The position numbers were made by a program, and so were the translations under genes. This document shows positions 55,301 through 58,842 of a DNA stretch of 58,842 nucleotides, piece by piece. The notes under the pieces are model-generated. The model ran no database searches. It was given only the letters and a program-made list of their open reading frames with translations, and was not told the DNA's origin. Positions within the stretch are counted from its first letter, which is position 1. Every line of letters begins with the position of its first letter. Where the stretch lies: assembly GCA_030539035.1 (NCBI GenBank), contig JAUNSU010000009.1, forward strand, positions 1 through 58,842, read 5' to 3'. This stretch comes from Planctomycetia bacterium (GTDB lineage: Bacteria; Planctomycetota; Planctomycetia; Pirellulales; Thermoguttaceae).

Positions 55301-56135
55301 CACGATGCTCTTTAATAATGTTCTCTCTGTAATTGCTCTGAATTCGGACGAAACGGCGGATCGATCAAAAACGGCCTCCTTCAACACCAAGGGCGATCTT
55401 GTGATCCCGATCCCGGAAGAGTACCGTTTGAAGCCGTTTACATTGGAGCTTTCGTGGTTGATTGATGTTGCGCCCGGCGCGGAGATGAGTGAGATCGATT
55501 TCGCTCATTTTACCGATCCCTCCGTTTGGATCCGCAGGGGATATTGGCAGATCGTTCTTCCTTCGAATCAGCATTTGATCGGCAATCTTGCGGGATGGAC
55601 GCCGGAGTATATACGGGACATGATCTGGTCCGGCTTTTATTGGAAGCAAAAGCCATCGATGACGCAGGAGGATCTGGCGGCTTGGGTTGGAGTCGAACCG
55701 AAAGAGGCGATTCCCGACGGGATCAATACATATTTGTTCAGCAGTTTTAATCCGCCGCAAAAAAGTTTTCTGCAAATTATGGATCGATCCATCTTGATTC
55801 TGTTGGGAAGCGGGTTTACGCTGATCTTGGGTCTGAGCTTTTTCTATCTTCCCGCTTTGAGAAGAAGAGGGGTTCTGTTCGTTCTGATTGTCATTTTTAT
55901 TGCGCTCTGTTTTTACCGTCCTGCGGCATCTCTATTATTCTTGCAGACGGCAATACTGGGAATTCTTTTAACGCTTCTTACTTTTTTCCTTTCGCAGTTT
56001 TTTGGAGGTTCACCGAAAAACTGGCCGGGAACAAATATCGATCGAACAGCATTTTCCAATGCTTTGAACAACACTTATTCAGGAAGTTCCATGAACGGGC
56101 ATTCTTCTTTATGGAAAGAGAAACCGCCGGAGTAA
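52317..56135 (+). CDS. Giant membrane-anchored protein of unknown function
   Basis: This encodes up to 1272 residues. A hydrophobic stretch near 64-82 (FLFVLFFFMIFLSNL) suggests a signal sequence, and the charged first 60 residues may not be translated, since no ribosome site is clear. A lysine/proline linker lies near 84-110 and again near 255-285. The long middle is beta-rich with many short LP and SV segments and no catalytic motif I recognise. The C-terminus has about three membrane helices near 1157-1229, followed by a 40-residue hydrophilic tail. It is likely in the cell envelope with a large exported region. It is isolated between the kdsA terminator and convergent genes. Confidence 0.8.
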   Translation: MSIRKTSQQKAKQETFLSLPVRESNEINGEKGLGIILRFPFRRVGLPFVELRANRESETISSFGKRFLFVLFFFMIFLSNLSGEETKPGPVPADKKAEIKAVPDSEKPAPKENSAYYLKTEGDSNEEVRVQRGITFWVQDGEGDWKIPLPNWTIDDIIKELDAPKVISPALPYSIQSIDVNGRAESGMVRLNVQYRIYTTNAPIIRVPLGLKEGVYIASEGNKDFYDSIQYSGSGKYYIEFDSDLDGYVAVIQNEKTASAPPKAASSDKKDNKKPAVPPPKKEEKIPSQTPKGYLRHTFTMQLCFPIESTGNEEYRVRATFPPAVHAKVRLVVPLPDIQITTSQGILAMPPITLSESTSEITLNGLNRNGETTELSWRKKDDRSLSNRVILQVEDAEILITPSLQDVQFEATLPIRPDGIANDTFRIRLPQGARLLRETVVATGLNNSILDIRSISETNQGNDPIAEISLARKIREPLSLRFKAIIQGAQTDTKAPKESAAGWELGGFDLIGAQKQYGRIKFMIPKDLNFKIRPRYGVRIHPDEGNDQEKEYEQYSYYAQPFSLNAQMIVQQTRIKVKPEYQILVHKGELRLKARFQYMIYGSKVRELALKIDDWFINDVKSNYLIDLEKIREDHNSKELLLPLSTASEGLIEFELSAVRHLSSDLKKLEFTIPIPVADWIEPGAVIVVPDDNVELNPIIDQMRGLRIRTLSSLATGIELPSRQQQPLSCIFESRDNRKTAPDSLVLPFFAAEMKSHSRKVEVQSQTNIYLAEKESDRIQQTLTYSVKYEPLDSITLSVPNDLHDPSSIQITIDGKPVAIQNIISELDDDIAAKTIRKRILMTDSPRIGNCVVSLQYSSRNFDLLPQMTNKIVLDLVQPLDGSLSSNQVNVITPSGINIELGSQDDKAWTFDPARSLLKGESLSYRFHSGKIQNQLNLKAIVSARDIFGSTIVERAWIQTWLVNSTRFDRAAWKIISDQKSISITLPSRVRRERITMLFNNVLSVIALNSDETADRSKTASFNTKGDLVIPIPEEYRLKPFTLELSWLIDVAPGAEMSEIDFAHFTDPSVWIRRGYWQIVLPSNQHLIGNLAGWTPEYIRDMIWSGFYWKQKPSMTQEDLAAWVGVEPKEAIPDGINTYLFSSFNPPQKSFLQIMDRSILILLGSGFTLILGLSFFYLPALRRRGVLFVLIVIFIALCFYRPAASLLFLQTAILGILLTLLTFFLSQFFGGSPKNWPGTNIDRTAFSNALNNTYSGSSMNGHSSLWKEKPPE

Positions 56136-56172
56136 ATTTGTGATTAGGGATTTGTAATTAGTTGACCCGACG

Positions 56173-56219
56173 GCAAGCCCGTAATGGAGTGAGCGAAGCG
56201 AACGGAATTACGGGCTTGC
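56173..56219. terminator. Stem-loop between convergent genes
   Basis: GCAAGCCCGTAAT (56173-56185) and ATTACGGGCTTGC (56207-56219) form a perfect 13-bp stem with a 21-base loop rich in GCGAAGCG. It lies between the giant-protein gene and the DUF486 gene, next to an island-edge-like motif. It lacks a T tract, so it may be a repeat element rather than a terminator. Confidence 0.5.
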
Positions 56220-56263
56220 GGGCAGTTGCCGGCCGCTTCGTTCCTCTGCTCCGAATTAACGAA

Positions 56264-56605
56264 TCAATTTCGGAAGACGAAAAAGACGGCCCCGATAATG
56301 CACATTCCGGCCCAAAGATAATTCCAGTTCAGAGGCTGCTTCATATAGATCAGCAAAAAGGGAACAAAAACGACAAGGGCGATCGCTTCCTGAAGGATCT
56401 TGAGCTGCGGAAGTGAAAGTTGAGTCGCTCCAAACCGATTGGCAGGCACCTGAAAAAGATATTCAAAAAAAGCGATTCCCCAGCTGACAAGAACCGCAAG
56501 CAGCCAAAATTTATGATTCATGTTCTTCAAATGACCATACCACGCAAAGGTCATCAGACAGTTGGAAATCGTCAACAGAAGAATTGTAATCGCTATCGTT
56601 TTCAT
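56264..56605 (-). CDS. DMT-family protein, DUF486
   Basis: This 113-residue membrane protein has four hydrophobic segments: TIAITILLLTISNCLMTFAW, KFWLLAVLVSWGIAFFEYLF, ILQEAIALVVFVPFLLIYM and YLWAGMCIIGAVFFVF. The signature FEYLFQVPANR between helices 2 and 3 is that of DUF486, a relative of small drug/metabolite transporters. The transported compound is unknown. It starts 3 bases after the nth stop codon, so the two form an operon. Confidence 0.9.
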   Translation of the reverse strand: MKTIAITILLLTISNCLMTFAWYGHLKNMNHKFWLLAVLVSWGIAFFEYLFQVPANRFGATQLSLPQLKILQEAIALVVFVPFLLIYMKQPLNWNYLWAGMCIIGAVFFVFRN

Positions 56606-56608
56606 GAT

Positions 56609-57250
56609 TTACTCATTTTGTGGACAGATCTTGATCATCGGACATTCCGAACATCTTTTCTTTCGGGCAGAACAGTATTCTCTTCCCAGTGCGATCAGAC
56701 GATGACTCGCGTCGATCCATTCCTTTTGAGGAAAGATCCGAACCAGATCCTGTTCCACCTTTTTCGGATCCGTCTCTTCGGAAAGCCCGAGCCGCCGGCT
56801 CAATCGCCCGACATGGGTATCGACCACAAATCCGGAAGAAATCCCGAACGCGTTTCCAAGTACGACATTGGCCGTTTTACGACCTACGCCCGGGAGCTGA
56901 ACAAGATCTTCCATCGTTCGCGGGACTTCATTATGATATCGGGCCCTAAGAATTTCACAGAGTGCCCGAATATTCTTCGCCTTGTGATGATAGAATCCCG
57001 TACTTCGAATATCGTCTTCAAGTTCTTCCAGCGAAACACGGAGATAGTCGTTCGGGGTCGTATACTTCTTGAAGAGATCCGCGGTTACCTGATTGACCCG
57101 TTTGTCGGTGCACTGCGCGGAAAGAATCGTTGCGATCAGTATCTGGAACGGCGTCCGATATTCCAGCGTACAATGGACCTCCGGATACTGCTTCTTCAGG
57201 ATCTTTAATACCTCGCGTCCTCGTTTTTTGACCTCATCTACCATCCTCAT
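56609..57250 (-). CDS. nth: Endonuclease III
   Basis: Nth (213 residues) removes oxidised pyrimidines and cuts abasic sites in base-excision repair. The helix-hairpin-helix LPGVGRKTANVVL carries catalytic K125, and D144 lies in VVDTHVGRL. The 4Fe-4S cluster motif C193-x6-C200-x2-C203-x5-C209 is intact. Length is standard. Confidence 0.96.
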   Translation of the reverse strand: MRMVDEVKKRGREVLKILKKQYPEVHCTLEYRTPFQILIATILSAQCTDKRVNQVTADLFKKYTTPNDYLRVSLEELEDDIRSTGFYHHKAKNIRALCEILRARYHNEVPRTMEDLVQLPGVGRKTANVVLGNAFGISSGFVVDTHVGRLSRRLGLSEETDPKKVEQDLVRIFPQKEWIDASHRLIALGREYCSARKKRCSECPMIKICPQNE

Positions 57251-57421
57251 ACTCCCTTCAGGGAAGAAATTATACGAGAGTTGACAATAAGAAAAAGGGG
57301 GTACAGCGACTAATGATATTGTTCGATATAGATATTATCTCAAGTTTTTTCCAAAAAATATTATTTTTTTGTCCGATTTGCTCCCCTTCAAAACAGTACA
57401 TATCGGAAGGACAGGCTTAAA

Positions 57422-58048
57422 GTGGATAATAATAACAGTAATCAAAACAAAGATATGATAATCAAAAACGGGGAAGAGATCTCCGAGGAGGCCCGCTCGC
57501 GGGAAGAAATCACCAAGCGCGCCGGTGTTCTCTTTCTTCAGCATTACGAATACGTTCGGAATGTTGTCTATCGGGTTGCACCTGTTCCCGGCGTTCAGGA
57601 AGATATTGTCCAGGAGGTTTTTCTCGCCTTTGTCGAAAGCGCGAATCGTTGGGATCTCGAACAGGATGTCCGGCCTTTACTCTATTCCATCGCGAAAAAA
57701 GCGGCGATGAATCATTATCGAAAGTATGTTCAATCCATTCCGGAAGGACTCCGCCAGTTGGCGCAAACCGTTCGGGAAGAGTCCGAAAAACGACTCGATC
57801 CAGCCTGGGCCCCCATGGAATTATCCGATCAGTTCGACGCTCTGGAATCGTGCACGAATCGACTCAAAGGCCTGAGCCGGATCATTCTCGACTCGCACTA
57901 TAAAAAGTCGTATTCTTTCGCGGAAATCGCGGAGAAAACGAATGTCAAGTTGAGTACTGTTCATCGAATTATGTCCCGTGTCCGTCTCTTTTTACGCGAG
58001 TGCATCGAAAGTGTCCTCCGGGGAAGGAGTGAACATGAATCCAAATAA
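57422..58048 (+). CDS. RNA polymerase sigma factor, ECF-type (planctomycete group)
   Basis: This 208-residue sigma-70 family factor has region 2 (HYEYVRNVVYRVAPVPGVQEDIVQEVFLAFVESANRWD to MNHYRK, about 41-104) and region 4 with a helix-turn-helix (SRIILDSHYKKSYSFAEIAEKTNVKLSTVHRIMSRVRLFLREC, about 153-195). It fits the ECF group common in Rhodopirellula-type planctomycetes. The start is a GTG after AGGACAGG; an ATG at 57455 is possible. The next gene, a FecR-like membrane protein, overlaps its last 14 bases. Confidence 0.88.
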   Translation: MDNNNSNQNKDMIIKNGEEISEEARSREEITKRAGVLFLQHYEYVRNVVYRVAPVPGVQEDIVQEVFLAFVESANRWDLEQDVRPLLYSIAKKAAMNHYRKYVQSIPEGLRQLAQTVREESEKRLDPAWAPMELSDQFDALESCTNRLKGLSRIILDSHYKKSYSFAEIAEKTNVKLSTVHRIMSRVRLFLRECIESVLRGRSEHESK

Positions 58049-58842
58049 TCCTTATGATTCGGAAGTTCTGGAATGGGTCAATCGATATTTGCAAAATGAT
58101 TTCGATCCGGAAATGGAAATCGCGCTTGCCGAACGGAGTCTGAAAGATCCGGGTATTGTGAAATGCCTCCTCGATAATCTCGATATGGATCGTCTGATCA
58201 GATGCTGGCAAAGACGAAATTGTCCCGGACCGTTTCCTGTTTATCATGCGAAGCATCGGGAAGGATCCGATGAAGATTCCCTTTTGATCGGCGATTTCTT
58301 GCCCGTCAGTTTTGATCAGTTCGATCCGGAATTGAATACGACGATCGTTCGGCAGGATCCTGTGGATTTCGAGGTATTGCAGCCTTCTTTCCGAACAGAT
58401 TTGAAGAAAATACTCCGAGCGCTTTGGAGTAAAAATACCCTGAAGTATTTAACGCCGATTCTCCTTCTTTTCGGGGCAATGATCTGGGGATTATGGGGAA
58501 TTCTTCATTGCAATGATCCGGATTCCCTTCATGAATACGCACCGATCGCCCGAGTTGCGGATCTGATCGATCCAGTCTGGGCAGAAGGAGAGGAAACGTT
58601 CAAGCCGGGCCAGGAATTCGGACCCAACAAACTGTTTTTGCGAAGCGGCTGGGCACGAATCCAGTTCCTCAACGGAAACGAGGTGATCCTGAAAGGAAAT
58701 ACGGATCTGATCGTCAACGATGAAAAAAGTCTCTTCTGCAATCAAGGGGATCTCGCGGTTACCGTTTCTTCCCAAGGAAAAGATCTTGAGATCATTACGC
58801 CTTTTGCAAGGGTCATCGATCGGGGAACCCGATTTTCGCTTT
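58035..58842 (+). CDS. FecR-like anti-sigma membrane protein, partial
   Basis: This frame starts at ATG 58035 after GGAAGGAGTG and runs off the window end after 269 codons. The N-terminal 130 residues are acidic and cytoplasmic. One membrane helix follows (TPILLLFGAMIWGLWGIL, about 142-160). After it lies a FecR-like domain: LRSGWARIQFLNGNEVILKG, LFCNQGDLAVTV and ITPFARVIDRGTRFS. It overlaps the sigma gene by 14 bases, so the two are translationally coupled. In planctomycetes such genes often continue into a LamG domain; that is not visible here. Confidence 0.85.
   Translation, partial: MNPNNPYDSEVLEWVNRYLQNDFDPEMEIALAERSLKDPGIVKCLLDNLDMDRLIRCWQRRNCPGPFPVYHAKHREGSDEDSLLIGDFLPVSFDQFDPELNTTIVRQDPVDFEVLQPSFRTDLKKILRALWSKNTLKYLTPILLLFGAMIWGLWGILHCNDPDSLHEYAPIARVADLIDPVWAEGEETFKPGQEFGPNKLFLRSGWARIQFLNGNEVILKGNTDLIVNDEKSLFCNQGDLAVTVSSQGKDLEIITPFARVIDRGTRFSL

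Overview
This 58.8-kb window reads as chromosome of a planctomycete (Planctomycetota), probably an anaerobic or microaerophilic lineage. The phylum call rests on several signs: a secreted beta-helix protein with an N-terminal LEPRxLL-like motif, DUF1570 and DUF1080 proteins, an ECF sigma factor overlapping a FecR-like gene, and a long-form ribosomal protein L17. A pyruvate:ferredoxin oxidoreductase and an FprA-type flavodiiron protein suggest oxygen-poor life. KDO-8-P synthase and an LpxL/HtrB-like acyltransferase indicate a lipid A/Kdo envelope. No tRNA, rRNA, CRISPR array or transposase gene was found.

Layout. (1) 1-3070: a GrpB-family gene, the flavodiiron protein gene behind a near-consensus promoter, then a 0.9-kb non-coding repeat island. 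(2) 3069-21077, minus strand: the fused S10-spc-alpha ribosomal superoperon from rpsJ to rplQ, including secY, adk, map and rpoA and ending in a clear intrinsic terminator. infA and rpmD are absent from their usual places. Three long gaps (before rpsJ, before secY, before rpmJ) carry hairpins, and two of them have sigma-70-like promoters. (3) 21264-23075: a membrane-anchored unknown protein and a second repeat island, largely an inverted copy of the first. (4) 23067-26743: D-lactate dehydrogenase, an RsbW-like kinase, a STAS antagonist, a LuxR-type response regulator and a TPR protein. (5) 26969-33728: purN, ileS and glgB. (6) 33839-42101, minus strand: Pmp-like surface protein, DUF1570 protein, acyltransferase, rsgA, accD and rpe. 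(7) 42513-49458: DUF1080 protein, the large nifJ with two dyads upstream, a GNAT acetyltransferase and a secreted TPR protein. (8) 49898-58842: rpsU, a lipid-kinase-like gene, kdsA, a 1272-residue membrane-anchored unknown, a DUF486 protein, nth, and a sigma factor/FecR pair that runs off the end.

How the genes work together. The ribosomal block, rpsU, rsgA, ileS and map form a translation set. nifJ, ldhA and the flavodiiron protein fit fermentative pyruvate metabolism with O2 or NO detoxification. accD, the acyltransferase, kdsA and the lipid-kinase-like gene serve membrane and envelope synthesis. The most unusual features are the two inverted repeat islands, whose edge motif carries stop codons in several frames and sits flush with gene ends, and the structured non-coding gaps of the ribosomal superoperon.
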